From Candidatus Zixiibacteriota bacterium (GTDB lineage Bacteria; Zixibacteria; MSB-5A5; GN15; FEB-12), in the NCBI GenBank assembly GCA_029860345.1, contig JAOUBJ010000001.1:321089-385088 (forward strand): a stretch of DNA of 64,000 nt, read 5' to 3'. Positions within the stretch are counted from its first letter, which is position 1, and every line of letters starts with the position of its first letter. Made by a program: the position numbers and the translations under genes. Below the pieces are notes generated by a model, which worked only from the letters and a program-made list of their open reading frames with translations, searched no databases and was not told the origin of the DNA. Shown here one piece after another: positions 1 to 9,256 of the stretch.

Positions 1-717
1 CGCGGGAAGTTCGAGCTGGCTGAGGGCGGAAGCCTGTTACTGGATGAAATCGGCGACCTCTCTACCGATCTGCAAGCCAAGTTGCTCCGAGTTATACAAG
101 AGCGGGTAGTCGAGCCGTTGGGGTCTGAGTCCAGGCGAGAAATCGATGTGCGTCTGATGGCGGCCACCAATGTCGACATGAGGAAACAAGTGGCTTCGGG
201 GAAGTTTCGCGAGGATCTGTTCTACCGCCTCAATGTCATACCGATCCATGTCCCGCCGCTGACCGAACGGCGTGAAGACATTCCCATCCTGGTCCGGGAG
301 TTTCTTAGCCGTTTTGCCGCCGGAAGTGAGATTCGGGTGGCCGATGATCTCATGAGAACTCTCGTAGAACATTCCTGGCCGGGAAATATCCGCGAACTTG
401 AAAACCTGACGGAACGAATGGTAATCCTGCGCCGGTCAGATGAACTAACGTTGGCTGATCTACCGGCCGAGTTCGATAAACTGCTCACCGCGGAATCCCC
501 GGCGACCGATCCATCGACCAGTGAGAGTCTTACCTTTCATGAGGCTGAGAAAAAACTGATTCTGGGGGCTCTGGCAAAATCGGCCGGTAACAAGTCTCTG
601 GCGGCCAAAAACCTCAACATTCCACGGCATGTACTTGTTTATCGAATGAAGAAGTACGGTCTGTTCTACGACAGCGATCAGCAGTCGTCTCGCTCTTCCG
701 GCGCATCTGAATCGTAG
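1..717 (+). CDS. Sigma-54-dependent transcriptional activator (NtrC family), C-terminal part
   Basis: The reading frame is open from base 1, so the N-terminal sensor and the start of the AAA+ domain lie outside the window. What remains begins at the Walker B region (LLLDEIGDL), followed by the sensor I segment AATNVDMRK, the FYRLNVIPI and WPGNIREL signatures of enhancer-binding proteins, and a C-terminal Fis-type helix-turn-helix over about the last 45 residues (AAKNLNIPRHVLVYRMKKYGL). Such proteins bind upstream DNA and use ATP hydrolysis to open sigma-54 holoenzyme promoters. The GAFTGA loop and the signal input cannot be assessed because they are cut off. No target gene can be named from the window. 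Confidence 0.93.
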   Translation, partial: RGKFELAEGGSLLLDEIGDLSTDLQAKLLRVIQERVVEPLGSESRREIDVRLMAATNVDMRKQVASGKFREDLFYRLNVIPIHVPPLTERREDIPILVREFLSRFAAGSEIRVADDLMRTLVEHSWPGNIRELENLTERMVILRRSDELTLADLPAEFDKLLTAESPATDPSTSESLTFHEAEKKLILGALAKSAGNKSLAAKNLNIPRHVLVYRMKKYGLFYDSDQQSSRSSGASES

Positions 718-851
718 GTCAGGACCACAGCGGTGCTGACTTGTCGTGCGATGTTAGGTCCGTAAAGGACCTGACCTGCAAAATTGCTCAATTCGTCGTG
801 TGGCATGTGGTATGAGATTGCCGCGCTCCCTCCGGTCGCTCGCAATGACGT

Positions 852-899
852 AAAACCGGACATTTCTATCTTGCTAAAAACCGGACATTTCTATTTTGC
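852..899. repeat. Two direct copies of a 23-bp sequence, 25-bp period
   Basis: Positions 852-874 and 877-899 are the same sequence, containing ACCGGACATTTCTAT, with one mismatch. It sits in the 278-bp gap between the regulator and the TonB-dependent receptor gene. The sequence resembles the direct repeats seen at ends of some IS elements, but no transposase is present, so an IS-terminus relic is only a guess. Just upstream (about 750-778) is a palindrome AGGTCCGTAAAGGACCT, a family also seen near 56207, and an 'attgccgcg ... cgcaatgac' repeat near 818-848. Confidence 0.6.
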
Positions 900-922
900 C
901 TTGACCCCCACTAGTGGGTGGC

Positions 923-950
923 TTGACAGTGAACACCATTGTCCTATATT
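923..950 (+). promoter_or_regulatory. Sigma-70-type promoter of the TonB-dependent receptor gene
   Basis: TTGACA at 923-928 and TATATT at 945-950 are separated by 16 bp. Transcription would start near 957, giving a leader of about 40 nt that contains a GGAG ribosome-binding site before the ATG at 996. Confidence 0.6.
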
Positions 951-995
951 ACCTGACACCAAACGTGCAGACGAACTCAAACGGAGAGCCTCAAG

Positions 996-3086
996 ATGCA
1001 ACACCGCCCGGGCGCCAAAGTACTCCTAACTGTCATTCTAACTATATCGCTCGTCAAAATCTCTGCCTCGACAAACGGAGCGCCTGTCGAACCGGTCGAC
1101 TCTTTAAGCCTCTTCGCTCAGCCCATCGAGGTGGAGGGGATGGTGATACGAGCCAATCGCATCCCGCTAACGGAACTGAGAATCCCGGCCGCTGCGACAG
1201 TTGTTCATCTTGATGATTCTCAACCGACGGCTATGGGCACTACCGGTGACCTCATGGCCCGACTGCCCGGTCTTAGAGCCTACCCAAGCGGCAATCGTTG
1301 GGGCCGGGCCAATGTCGATGTCCGCGGCTTTGCCGGCGGTGGCCAGGCGCAGTACCTGAAAGTTACCTACGACGGCATTCCGATCAATCGGGTCGCCTCC
1401 GGGCTGGTGAACTGGGCGGCGCTCGATCCGGCCGACCTGGATCGTGTCGAGGCAATCAACGGACCGGTTTCGGCGCAGTACGGCGATTTCGGTTTCGGCG
1501 GTCTGCTGGCGCTGACGAGTAGTTGGTTGCCGGATGATCGACGGGCAAAGGTGACGGCGAGCTATGGTTCATTCGATGCGGTCGCTATTCATGGGCAAGC
1601 GACTCATAGGTTTGAAGAAGGCCGGGCGCATCTGACTCTGTCGCAGAAACAAAGTGACGGTTGGCGTCGACACAGTCGGATTCGCGCCGAGAAAGTGGGT
1701 GTCAAGGTGCAACACAGTCTCGGCCACCGTGGCCGACTCAGCGCGCTGTTCAACTGGGCGCACACCGACGAAAAAGTGCCGGGCGCTGTTACTCAGGAAC
1801 AACTCGACACAGACCGCACCGATGCCGCTCGGGACTGGGCGGGGACGATCCTGCCGGACCAATCAGACTCAAAAGATATACTGGCCGGACTGGCCGCCGA
1901 CTTCTCGCTCGGTACTGATCATGAACTGAAGTCCCAGGTGTACTTGACTTCGTCAAGCGGCGATAGAACTGTTACCATAATCCGATCGGTTGACTCCGAA
2001 CCTGAGTTGCTGACAGTGGGCGCAGATATTTCTCTGGGCATGCAGAAGCAACTGGGCGACCGATCGGTGCACCTGGTTTACGGAACCACCTTTGAATATG
2101 GACGGCTCAACAGCAGATGGACCGAGCATCTGGGGACGACCACGCCGGGTGAGGTTATCAGTTCCGGAACAGGCAAGCGAAGCGAGGTGGCTGGCTATGC
2201 GCATTGTGTCTTCCACCCGACCGCCGGGTTTCAGGTCTCGCTCGGCTTACGGGTCGACTACATCAAAACGGAATTCAAGGCCGACCCCGGTTTGGTCCAG
2301 AGGGCAAACGACACGGAAACGAATGAGCACACGGCTTTTTCGCCAAAGGTTGCAGTGGGTTTTGAAATCGCTCCGACCGTCACGACCTATGCCTCCGTCT
2401 CCGGCGCATTCAAGTCACCGACATTGCTGCACCTGTATGACTCCCCACCTTTCGCGGTGCCTCCTCAAGTTGGCGGCCCCTGGATATTGATTTCCAACCG
2501 ACAACTCAAGCCTCAGGAAGGTACGTGCTATGAAGCAGGGATCAAGTGGATCAATAACGACACTCGACTGACGGCCGGCTACTATTTCTATGACATCACC
2601 AACGAAATCGATTTTGATCTGGCCAAAATAAGTTATGATAACATCGGTAAGTCTCGTCATCAGGGTATCGAACTGAGTTACTCACAGCAACTGAGTTCGA
2701 TACTGTCGGTTCATGGGTCGGTTGCTACTAATCTGGCCAGATTCAAAGGAGGCGACAACGACGGTAACCAGATCAACGGCGTACCGACCAGGCAGTACAG
2801 TTTCGGTTTCAAGGTGGAGCCCGTCTCCGCCGGATATGTCTCTCTTCGTACCGTAGGTCAGAACCTGCAATACCTCGACGAAGCCAACGAGCACGAACTG
2901 GATGATTATGTCACGATTACTCTAAGCGCCGGGTATCAATACCGAGCGCTAAATATCGGGGTGACTGTCGACAATCTCTTCGATCGTGAATACAGCCACG
3001 ATGGATACGTCGACCTGTTCGGTTACAATCGTTTCTACCCGGCCGCTACGCGCTCGGTAATGGTGACCGTGTCTGGAACGTTGTGA
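996..3086 (+). CDS. TonB-dependent outer-membrane receptor
   Basis: The 696-residue product begins with a signal peptide (hydrophobic run LLTVILTISL). A plug domain follows, with the typical segments GDLMARLPG, VDVRGFAGG, YDGIPIN and a DRVEAINGP-like motif near residues 85-165. The rest is a long aromatic-rich barrel ending in the usual VDNLFDREY block and a final strand. It should import a scarce ligand such as a ferric chelate or a vitamin across the outer membrane, powered by TonB. The ligand cannot be read from the sequence: no riboswitch or Fur-like box is evident and no inner-membrane transporter is adjacent. The ATG has a GGAG site and a good promoter upstream. It is only distantly similar to the second receptor at 12054. 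Confidence 0.9.
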   Translation: MQHRPGAKVLLTVILTISLVKISASTNGAPVEPVDSLSLFAQPIEVEGMVIRANRIPLTELRIPAAATVVHLDDSQPTAMGTTGDLMARLPGLRAYPSGNRWGRANVDVRGFAGGGQAQYLKVTYDGIPINRVASGLVNWAALDPADLDRVEAINGPVSAQYGDFGFGGLLALTSSWLPDDRRAKVTASYGSFDAVAIHGQATHRFEEGRAHLTLSQKQSDGWRRHSRIRAEKVGVKVQHSLGHRGRLSALFNWAHTDEKVPGAVTQEQLDTDRTDAARDWAGTILPDQSDSKDILAGLAADFSLGTDHELKSQVYLTSSSGDRTVTIIRSVDSEPELLTVGADISLGMQKQLGDRSVHLVYGTTFEYGRLNSRWTEHLGTTTPGEVISSGTGKRSEVAGYAHCVFHPTAGFQVSLGLRVDYIKTEFKADPGLVQRANDTETNEHTAFSPKVAVGFEIAPTVTTYASVSGAFKSPTLLHLYDSPPFAVPPQVGGPWILISNRQLKPQEGTCYEAGIKWINNDTRLTAGYYFYDITNEIDFDLAKISYDNIGKSRHQGIELSYSQQLSSILSVHGSVATNLARFKGGDNDGNQINGVPTRQYSFGFKVEPVSAGYVSLRTVGQNLQYLDEANEHELDDYVTITLSAGYQYRALNIGVTVDNLFDREYSHDGYVDLFGYNRFYPAATRSVMVTVSGTL

Positions 3087-3300
3087 TTTACGGGATCGGC
3101 GAACACGAGGCCCGCCGCTACGCCGAGAAATAAGATGGTAGATGGTAGGGCAGCCACAAGTGGCTTCCACTTGCCGCCCACGTTCCGTACAGGGGCCGAT
3201 GGTAGGGCGGGTCCGTCCTCGCCTGCGCGCCGCGGCGTGAACCCGCCATCTCGGTTCCCCTGAGTCATTCTTCGACTCCGCTCAACATGACACGGTTATG

Positions 3301-3465
3301 CCGTGGGTATCACGGTCAAGCCGTGGGTATCACGGTCAAGCCGTGGGTGTCACGGTCAAGCCGTGGGTATCACGGTCAAGCCGTGGGTGTCACGATCAAG
3401 CCGTGGGTGTCACGGTCAAGCCGTGGGTGTCACGGTCAAGCCGTGGGTGTCACGGTCAAGCCGTG
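3301..3465. repeat. Tandem array of eight 20-bp palindromic units
   Basis: The unit is CCGTGGGTRTCACGGTCAAG, repeated eight times in 3301-3460 plus a partial unit. Each unit contains the inverted repeat CACGG-tcaag-CCGTG, so the array can form a row of hairpins. Related arrays lie at 56281-56515 (12 units) and 5655-5705 (inverted, 2-3 units). The surrounding gap 3087-3588 also holds other dispersed repeats: 'cttcgactccgctcaacatgacacgg' type at about 3268-3296 and 'caccctgagcg' type at 3494-3560. All three frames through the array are open only because of the repeat, so it is not coding. Confidence 0.9.
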
Positions 3466-3588
3466 TTTCTCGCGCTACGCGCACCGCTGGTCTCACCCTG
3501 AGCGCCCCTAACCTCACCCTGAGCGCCCCTAACCTCACCCTGAGCGAAGTCGAAGGGTGGAGTATCAGTAGCTCAAGTGATTTAATAG

Positions 3589-4083
3589 TCAGTCCGGGCT
3601 AACCGGGTCGGGCTGGTCGGGGCCGAGATTGGCCGCATCGATGTCGGCCTTCACAAAATTCTCAGCCGGCACCGGACTACCATGCAGACGCCTGAGCAAG
3701 GCCAACTGCCCGGCGTGAGTCATGGCATCGGAGAATGGCCCCTGAAGGATTCGTTCCGGTGTCGTGCCTTCGAGCGGTGTCCCGTTATCCAAATGCTGCC
3801 CCAGACTTTCCAACAACTCATGGAACCTGAGAACTTCCTCCCGAAAAGTAGGCAGTCTCTCCGGACGCCACCGCCCACTCTCGAAAAAAGTCCGTGCGTA
3901 ACCTAACACACCGGTCATGTGACGGATTAATTCGTGCGCTGTTCGAACGCCCGGCGCCGCCTGGTAATCGGCAAATGAGTCGGGCGCGCCGCGTAGCGCT
4001 TTTTGCGTTCGATAGGCCAGTGCGGCCAGAAAGTGGCGCAGGAGTCTTCGTGTTACCGGATCGTTCTTAGCGGCAGCGTTCAA
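3589..4083 (-). CDS. DinB-like four-helix bundle protein
   Basis: The product has 164 residues and is helical throughout. It has the spaced histidines expected of the DinB/YfiT superfamily: one in the second helix (AHELIRHMTG, about residues 49-58) and one in DAMTHAGQLALLRRL near residue 125. Members are metal-binding and include thiol-dependent transferases, but most have no assigned reaction. The gene stands alone between repeat-filled gaps and its ATG is at 4083. Family assignment rests on helix pattern and histidine spacing, so the function is left open. Confidence 0.7.
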   Translation of the reverse strand: MNAAAKNDPVTRRLLRHFLAALAYRTQKALRGAPDSFADYQAAPGVRTAHELIRHMTGVLGYARTFFESGRWRPERLPTFREEVLRFHELLESLGQHLDNGTPLEGTTPERILQGPFSDAMTHAGQLALLRRLHGSPVPAENFVKADIDAANLGPDQPDPVSPD

Positions 4084-4479
4084 GATTGTCTCCTCAGTGT
4101 TTTGTCAAAGTCTGCATCTTCCGTTGTAGAACCCACCCCTCGACTGCGCTCGGGGTGACAGAATTTCGCACGTGGTGTCGGGCGACCCCGCCCGACAGAT
4201 GCCTTCTGACCCACAGGCCGTCAGGCGAGTCGCCTGACAGCACCGCCACATCCACAACCCACCTGTAGCTTCGCATCAGATGGGGTCGGAGTATTGTGTC
4301 ATGCTTCGACTCCGCTCAACATGACACGGTTATGCCGTTTTTCTCGGTTGCGTGCTCCGCTGGGTCCACCCAACTCTTGTTGGCCGGGTCTGTCTTCGCC
4401 TGCGTGCCGTGGCGTGAACCCGCCATGGATTCCCGCCTTCGCGGGACTGACAATAGTCAACAGGCCGTCTGCACAACGC
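4084..4479. repeat. Gap filled with dispersed palindromic repeats
   Basis: No gene is seen. The stretch carries a 'cctcgactgcgctcggggtgacag' copy (about 4138-4162), the palindrome GTCAGGCGAGTCGCCTGAC at 4220-4238, a 'cttcgactccgctcaacatgacacgg' copy near 4306-4331, and a 'gattcccgccttcgcgggac' copy near 4427-4446. All of these families recur in other gaps of the window. Confidence 0.75.
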
Positions 4480-5391
4480 TCACCTGCATCGACCAACAAA
4501 CCCGTCAGCGGTCTCCAGTTTCTCAAGCGCTTCCTCTTTACTACACTCGAATTGATGCATGACAATGGCGACTTTGACCGAACCATCAGCTCGCTCCAAC
4601 AGTTCATGGGCCACAGTCAAATCAAGTTCCAGAAGATCCATCAGGATTTTGCGTGAGCGTGCGGCCAGTTTCTCCGAACGCGCCTGGAGATCAACCATCA
4701 GGTTGCCGTAGGTCTTGCCGGTCAGCACCATAGCGGTGGTCGAAATCATGTTAAGGACCATCTTCTGCGCCGTGCCGGATTTCATCCGAGTCGATCCGGC
4801 GATCACTTCGGGACCGACCGGCAAGCTGATTACAACGTCGATATGTTCAGGCACGTCCAGATTGTCGTTGCAGACCACGAATACCGTCCCGGCACCCAGC
4901 GAGGCCGCATACTGAAGCCCGGCCTGAGTGTAAGGGGTGCGCACCGAAGCAGCCAGGCCGATCACGAGATCATGTTGGGCCAGATTGTGCCGTTTCAGAT
5001 CAATAACGGCTGCCTCTCGATCATCTTCGATTCCTTCTTTGGAAAGTACCATGGTAGCATAACCGCCCGCAATAACGCCCACGATCCGGTCCGGATCGCT
5101 TCCGAAAGTCGGTGGACATTCCGCCGCATCAAGCACGCCCAACCGACCGGAGGTGCCGGCGCCAAGATAAAAGACTCGTCCGTCCCGACGCAGCGATTGG
5201 GCGTATAGCTCAGCCGCCTGAGCAATCTGCGGCAGAGCGTTTTCGACTACCGCAGCGACTTTTTTGTCCTCAACGTTTATCTTCCGGGCTACCTCAAGAG
5301 AAGGCAAGCGGTCGATATCGACTGTGTCCGGATTGATCTGTTCGGTATCGAGACGGCGCAGTTGTTCAATGAGTTTGTCGTAGTCAGCCAT
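4480..5391 (-). CDS. murQ: N-acetylmuramic acid 6-phosphate etherase
   Basis: The 303-residue length is typical of MurQ, which cleaves the lactyl ether of MurNAc-6-phosphate during cell-wall recycling to give GlcNAc-6-phosphate and D-lactate. The SIS sugar-isomerase fold shows in YLGAGTSGRLGVLDAAECPP (about residues 75-94), the following GVIAGG segment, and the conserved block STRMKSGTAQKMVLNM (about residues 202-217). The C-terminal helices LDLTVAHELLERADGSVKVA match the family. No anhydroMurNAc kinase or muropeptide permease is adjacent, so it is a single-gene unit. The ATG at 5391 fits the usual N-terminus. Confidence 0.95.
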   Translation of the reverse strand: MADYDKLIEQLRRLDTEQINPDTVDIDRLPSLEVARKINVEDKKVAAVVENALPQIAQAAELYAQSLRRDGRVFYLGAGTSGRLGVLDAAECPPTFGSDPDRIVGVIAGGYATMVLSKEGIEDDREAAVIDLKRHNLAQHDLVIGLAASVRTPYTQAGLQYAASLGAGTVFVVCNDNLDVPEHIDVVISLPVGPEVIAGSTRMKSGTAQKMVLNMISTTAMVLTGKTYGNLMVDLQARSEKLAARSRKILMDLLELDLTVAHELLERADGSVKVAIVMHQFECSKEEALEKLETADGFVGRCR

Positions 5392-5761
5392 AAGGCCAAG
5401 CTATTCGGGCCGCTGGGTTGGCGCAACCTAAAAGGTCGTGAGAACAATAAGAACCATCTGTCGCATCGCTACAGGTGGGGTACTTTATCGTTCATGCTTC
5501 GACTTGGCTCAGCATGAGGTGATAAATCGCTTTCTTGTTTGTGCCCGAGTGATCTTCAGATCGCCGGAGCACAAGAGTGTGAAGTAGCAAGGCGCTTAGG
5601 GCGAGAAAGCGATTTATCGCCGCGAAGCGCAAGAGACCCATTTATGGGCGGCTTGACCGTGACACCCACGGCTTGACCGTGACACCCACGGCTTGACCGT
5701 GTCGCCCCTCGAGTGCGCTCGGGGTGACAGAGTGTTTACGGGATGATGGTGTTGGGAGCGC
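5392..5761. repeat. Repeat-filled gap with an inverted short copy of the 20-bp array
   Basis: No gene is seen. Positions 5655-5705 hold two to three copies of the 20-bp unit found at 3301 and 56281, here in the opposite orientation (GACACCCACGGCTTGACCGT). A 'cttcgacttggctcagcatga' copy lies at 5494-5514 and a 'cctcgagtgcgctcggggtgacag' copy at about 5707-5731. Confidence 0.75.
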
Positions 5762-6547
5762 CTATTGCATGGTCACGTACACCGAGTCTCGACCGGCAAC
5801 AACGATTGTGCCAAACCGACCTGAGATAGGTGTCTGATCGATGTTGTCCGTCCGGTCTCCCGGCAGAGGTACCGGCAGCGGATCATCCGACAGGGCGCTG
5901 TCGGGGGCGCCTGTATAACTGTAGGCAAAAACGTAGTACCAACCAGTGTCCAGGGCGACACCGTTTGACCAGCGGAAGGCGCTAATTGGAATCGTCCCTT
6001 CCGAACTGCCGACCCATTCGCTGTACCCGGCGCCGGTGTAGGCCAGGTGTCTGGGTACAGCAGCCATGACGTAGGCGCCCGATCCGGCCGATTCGGTCCA
6101 GTCGAGTGTCACTACGTCGCCGCCCGGATTGAGCCGGTTCGGTGGGTCTGAGACCGTTACGCTGAAGGTGTCGGCGATGTCTATTAAGACGGTGTCCATA
6201 AACTCCGGCAGGTCGGCCAGTACGAGTCGGTGGCTTCCTTCTGGGAAAGTACCCGACGGTTCCACATTCAATCGATAAGTATCGGTGGTGGAATCGAAGC
6301 TGAGAGTCTCATCGCCAATCCAGACCAGCCCTGAGTCAAACAAGGTGTCGTTGCGAGAGACAGATATCTCGGCCCGAGTAGCCATCCGATTCCAGTCTTC
6401 GATGAGAACGCCCCGAATCTGGTATTCGGCTTCACCCTGGGCGCCCCCGGTACCGGATTTACCATCACATCCCAGCGTGGCGATAATGGCCGCCATGGCT
6501 AATGTCGCCGGTACCAGGAAATCTCTTTTGATCCAAATTGCTGTCAT
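5762..6547 (-). CDS. Uncharacterised lipoprotein
   Basis: I place the start at the ATG at 6547. From there the product (261 residues) opens with a basic n-region, a hydrophobic stretch (LVPATLAMAAIIATLGC) and a lipobox-like cysteine, so it is probably anchored to a membrane facing the periplasm or outside. The mature part is rich in beta-prone segments and in Asp, Thr and Ser, with the look of one or two immunoglobulin-like folds. No catalytic motif is seen. An upstream extension to 6844 is open but lacks a signal at its start. A TATACT box ends 5 nt before the ATG, so the message may be nearly leaderless. I do not recognise the family. Confidence 0.65.
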   Translation of the reverse strand: MTAIWIKRDFLVPATLAMAAIIATLGCDGKSGTGGAQGEAEYQIRGVLIEDWNRMATRAEISVSRNDTLFDSGLVWIGDETLSFDSTTDTYRLNVEPSGTFPEGSHRLVLADLPEFMDTVLIDIADTFSVTVSDPPNRLNPGGDVVTLDWTESAGSGAYVMAAVPRHLAYTGAGYSEWVGSSEGTIPISAFRWSNGVALDTGWYYVFAYSYTGAPDSALSDDPLPVPLPGDRTDNIDQTPISGRFGTIVVAGRDSVYVTMQ

Positions 6548-7240
6548 CTTAGAGTATAATCGACATTTAGCGGCCAATAATCCACTCAAAATGTTAGACA
6601 GTTTGCTGGTACTTTCCCATCCAGGCCGGTTGCCGACCCGTAATCCTGTCTCCTGGCTCTCCGGATGGTGGAATTGGGCAGAGAACAAGGGCGGTCTCAG
6701 GGGAGAATTTAGGTCAAAAAAGTGGCAAAAACTTGTGGTTTTTTCCCGTTTTGGAACTATATTACGCACAAGTTGTTTGGAACATAGGTCAAACGTGACC
6801 ATAAAGGCCCAGGCGGCCGGATCACAGAGCACATGATCTGACAACAGTGTCGCCTGTTTTACGTCCCCGTGCCGTTCCCCTCCCCCGGCGCGGGGCGTCT
6901 TTTTGTGTCAGATTTCGTTCCGGGTTGCCGCACTCCTGCCTTAGGCCTTGTTGAAAGAGCCCCTCTTCCATGTTGCGGTGGGTCCTGTCCGCCGCGGCGG
7001 ACGCCAGCGGATTCGTGTGACCCGCCGCCGCTGTCATGTATGGAGTTAGGTGTCGGGTCACAATCACGCCTTTGGCGCGCTCAGGACCCGACACAACCAA
7101 AACGGGGTTTGTCAATAAGCCCCTTAGCCTGACTTTTGCGATATCATATATAGCGTCATTTTCATTACCAACTTGGCGGTGTTTGCGTATAATTGTCAAT
7201 GCAACTTGGTGACGTAACGAGATGATGAGAGCCTTACCCG
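6548..7240. other. 693-bp gap with a weak terminator-like hairpin and a dispersed repeat
   Basis: No coding gene is supported. CCCCG-GCG-CGGGG at 6883-6895 is followed by a short T-run, which could end a short plus-strand transcript, but no clear promoter was found for one. The segment about 7030-7095 ('gtgtcgggtcacaa...' to '...caggacccgacac') is a long inverted repeat whose relatives occur near 9548-9592 and 42043-42246. Confidence 0.4.
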
Positions 7241-8437
7241 ATGCGTGAATTCTTTCCCCTGATTTTCTCGCTGATCGCCATCGGTGTGATCGGATTGATT
7301 GAGATTCTGCTTTTGGCGCTGGCCAACCGACCCTGGTGGAGTCGCCCCTGGGTGCGACGAGTTTCGTGGGGGTTGCCATTGTTCGGCATTCTGATGGTTC
7401 TGGTCTGGGGGCTCGGTCAGTACTACGCTGTGACCTGGCTGAGGTCGCCCGCGGCCGTTCTGGCCGTTTTGTCCTTTGTACTGGAAGTTGCGTTGATGTT
7501 ATCGCTGCCGGTATCGGGAGTCATCCATCTGGCTCATTGGGTGGTCGATCGAGTGGTTCGTCGCCGCCGCCTGAACGACCCCAAAAGAGTCGATAACAAT
7601 CGTCGGGCATTGTTGCGCGTAGCCGCGGCCGGATTGCCGGTGGCCGCCGTCAGCATGGGTCTGGCCGGCGTCACCCATGCCTTCAGCGACATCAGAGTTT
7701 ATCTAAAACCGATCAAAATCGATCCCCTGCCACCCGCCCTAGAAGGACTGCGCATCCTGCACATCAGCGACAGTCATCTGTCGCACTATATAACTTTGGA
7801 TGCTATCGAAGACGTGCTAACTCGAGCCGAGTCCCTGGCCCCCGACCTCGTAGCTATTTCAGGTGACATTGCCGACGATCTCTCTATGTTAGGCGGCGCC
7901 CTGAACATGATTACCGAACTGCGCGCCCCGCTTGGTGTTTACGCCTGTTTGGGCAATCACGAATATTACCGAGGTCTGCACAAGGTAAAGCAGATTTTCG
8001 GACGCACGACGGTGCCTCTTCTGGTCAATCAATCGGTCCGGCTGGATGTCAACGGTACCAAGTTGCGAGTAGCCGGGATTGAGGACCCCCGCTTCGTGGG
8101 CGGCGGGGATCGTGCTTTTTTCAAGAACGCTATAGACAGTATGCTCGAAGATACAGACCCAGCCGACTTCACCATACTTCTTAGCCACCGTCCATCGGCT
8201 CTGGATTATGCATCCGAAGTCAATCTTGATTTGATCCTGGCCGGCCACACGCACGGTGGACAGATCGGCGGCTTACAACGATCACTGTTTGAAGTGGTCA
8301 GTCCCGACAGCTACCTGTGGGGGCACTACCAAAAAGAGCAAAGTCATTTGTACACATCCAGCGGCGTCGGCCACTGGTTCCCATTCCGTCTGGGCTGCCC
8401 GGCTGAAGCGCCGGTCATCGAACTCTCATCGAAATAG
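7241..8437 (+). CDS. Membrane-anchored metallophosphoesterase (YkuE/YaeI-like)
   Basis: The 398-residue protein starts with several hydrophobic segments (about residues 4-28, 40-62 and 68-98), then a basic linker and a further hydrophobic stretch. A calcineurin-like phosphoesterase domain fills the C-terminal 240 residues. The metal ligands are visible in order: HISDSHL, SGDIAD, LGNHEYY and AGHTHGGQ. Relatives act on membrane-associated phosphate esters such as lipid A precursors or phospholipids, but the substrate here cannot be told. The start ATG follows an AGAGCC segment with a weak ribosome-binding site. It is a single gene between repeats and the H1-like/SWIB gene. Confidence 0.88.
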   Translation: MREFFPLIFSLIAIGVIGLIEILLLALANRPWWSRPWVRRVSWGLPLFGILMVLVWGLGQYYAVTWLRSPAAVLAVLSFVLEVALMLSLPVSGVIHLAHWVVDRVVRRRRLNDPKRVDNNRRALLRVAAAGLPVAAVSMGLAGVTHAFSDIRVYLKPIKIDPLPPALEGLRILHISDSHLSHYITLDAIEDVLTRAESLAPDLVAISGDIADDLSMLGGALNMITELRAPLGVYACLGNHEYYRGLHKVKQIFGRTTVPLLVNQSVRLDVNGTKLRVAGIEDPRFVGGGDRAFFKNAIDSMLEDTDPADFTILLSHRPSALDYASEVNLDLILAGHTHGGQIGGLQRSLFEVVSPDSYLWGHYQKEQSHLYTSSGVGHWFPFRLGCPAEAPVIELSSK

Positions 8438-8663
8438 TTGATCCAACCGCCAATTTCCCCTATGAAAACGACTCGCGCTGAGGCCTGTTTTTTTTTGCCC
8501 GACAGTGATCTTTTTTCTTGCAAAAAAACATTGAAAACTCGAATTTTAACGCTGGAAGCTAAGGATGGATGAACCACAAAGGTATCTTGTTTAGATTTGT
8601 CCATGATTGTTTGGATGTAAAGTGAGTCGAGTAACCATAACCTGAACGTTAAAGGAGCAACCA

Positions 8664-9227
8664 ATGGCAGTAAAGAAAAAGGTTGTGAAGAAGACTGCCA
8701 AGAAGGCAACCACCAAGAAGAGGACGCCGGCCAAGAAGGCAGCGCCCAAGAAGAAAGCTGCGAAAAAGGCACCGGCCAAAAAAGCCGCCGCCAAGAAGAC
8801 AGTGAAGAAGAAGGCTACGACGAGAAAGAGTACCGCCAAGAAGACTACGGCGCGTAAGACTACTCGCAAGGCCACGACACGGAAAACGGCCGCCAAAAGA
8901 GCTCCGGCCAAAAAGGCAGCCGCCACCAAGAAAGCTGCCCCCAAGAAGAAGGCGCCAGCCAAGGCCAAAACCAAACGCAAACCAAACCCGGCTTTCATGC
9001 GGCCGATGAATCTCTCGGATGCTCTCGGCGCCGTGATCGGCAAGAAGCCGATTCCGCGCACCGAAGTGACCAAGAAACTGTGGCAGTACATCAAGAAGAA
9101 CGACCTTCAGGATCCTGTCAACCGGCGCATGATCAATGCCGACGAAAAACTGAAGAAGGTTTTCGGCGGTAAGAAGAAGGTTAATATGTTTGAGATGACC
9201 AAGCTGGTCTCCAAACATATGGAATAG
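8664..9227 (+). CDS. Histone H1-like lysine-rich protein fused to a SWIB/MDM2 domain
   Basis: Residues 1-105 are almost only Lys, Ala, Thr, Arg and Pro in repeats such as AKKAAPKKKAAKKAPAKKAA, like eukaryotic H1 tails and bacterial Hc1-like proteins. Residues about 110-187 form a SWIB domain, with the signatures RPMNLSDALGAVIG, LWQYIKKNDLQDP and a final FEMTKLVSKHM. The tail should bind DNA nonspecifically and condense the nucleoid. The SWIB part is a presumed protein-interaction module, known in Chlamydiae and other bacteria. The ATG has an AGGAG site 8 nt upstream and a strong terminator follows at 9257, so it is a one-gene unit, probably well expressed. Confidence 0.92.
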   Translation: MAVKKKVVKKTAKKATTKKRTPAKKAAPKKKAAKKAPAKKAAAKKTVKKKATTRKSTAKKTTARKTTRKATTRKTAAKRAPAKKAAATKKAAPKKKAPAKAKTKRKPNPAFMRPMNLSDALGAVIGKKPIPRTEVTKKLWQYIKKNDLQDPVNRRMINADEKLKKVFGGKKKVNMFEMTKLVSKHME

Positions 9228-9256
9228 CATCTCGAGTATACAACTTTGCGTGTACA

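Noticed and set aside
3301-3465. Possible CRISPR array
   Set aside because: The units are directly adjacent with no spacers and vary at single bases, and there are no cas genes. It is a simple tandem repeat.
3287-3602. Overlapping open frames of 67-99 codons with repeating VSRSSRGCHGQAVGVTVKPW-like translations (also 56293-56702)
   Set aside because: They exist only because a 20-bp repeat without stops shifts frame every unit. All three frames show the same peptide and there is no ribosome-binding site.
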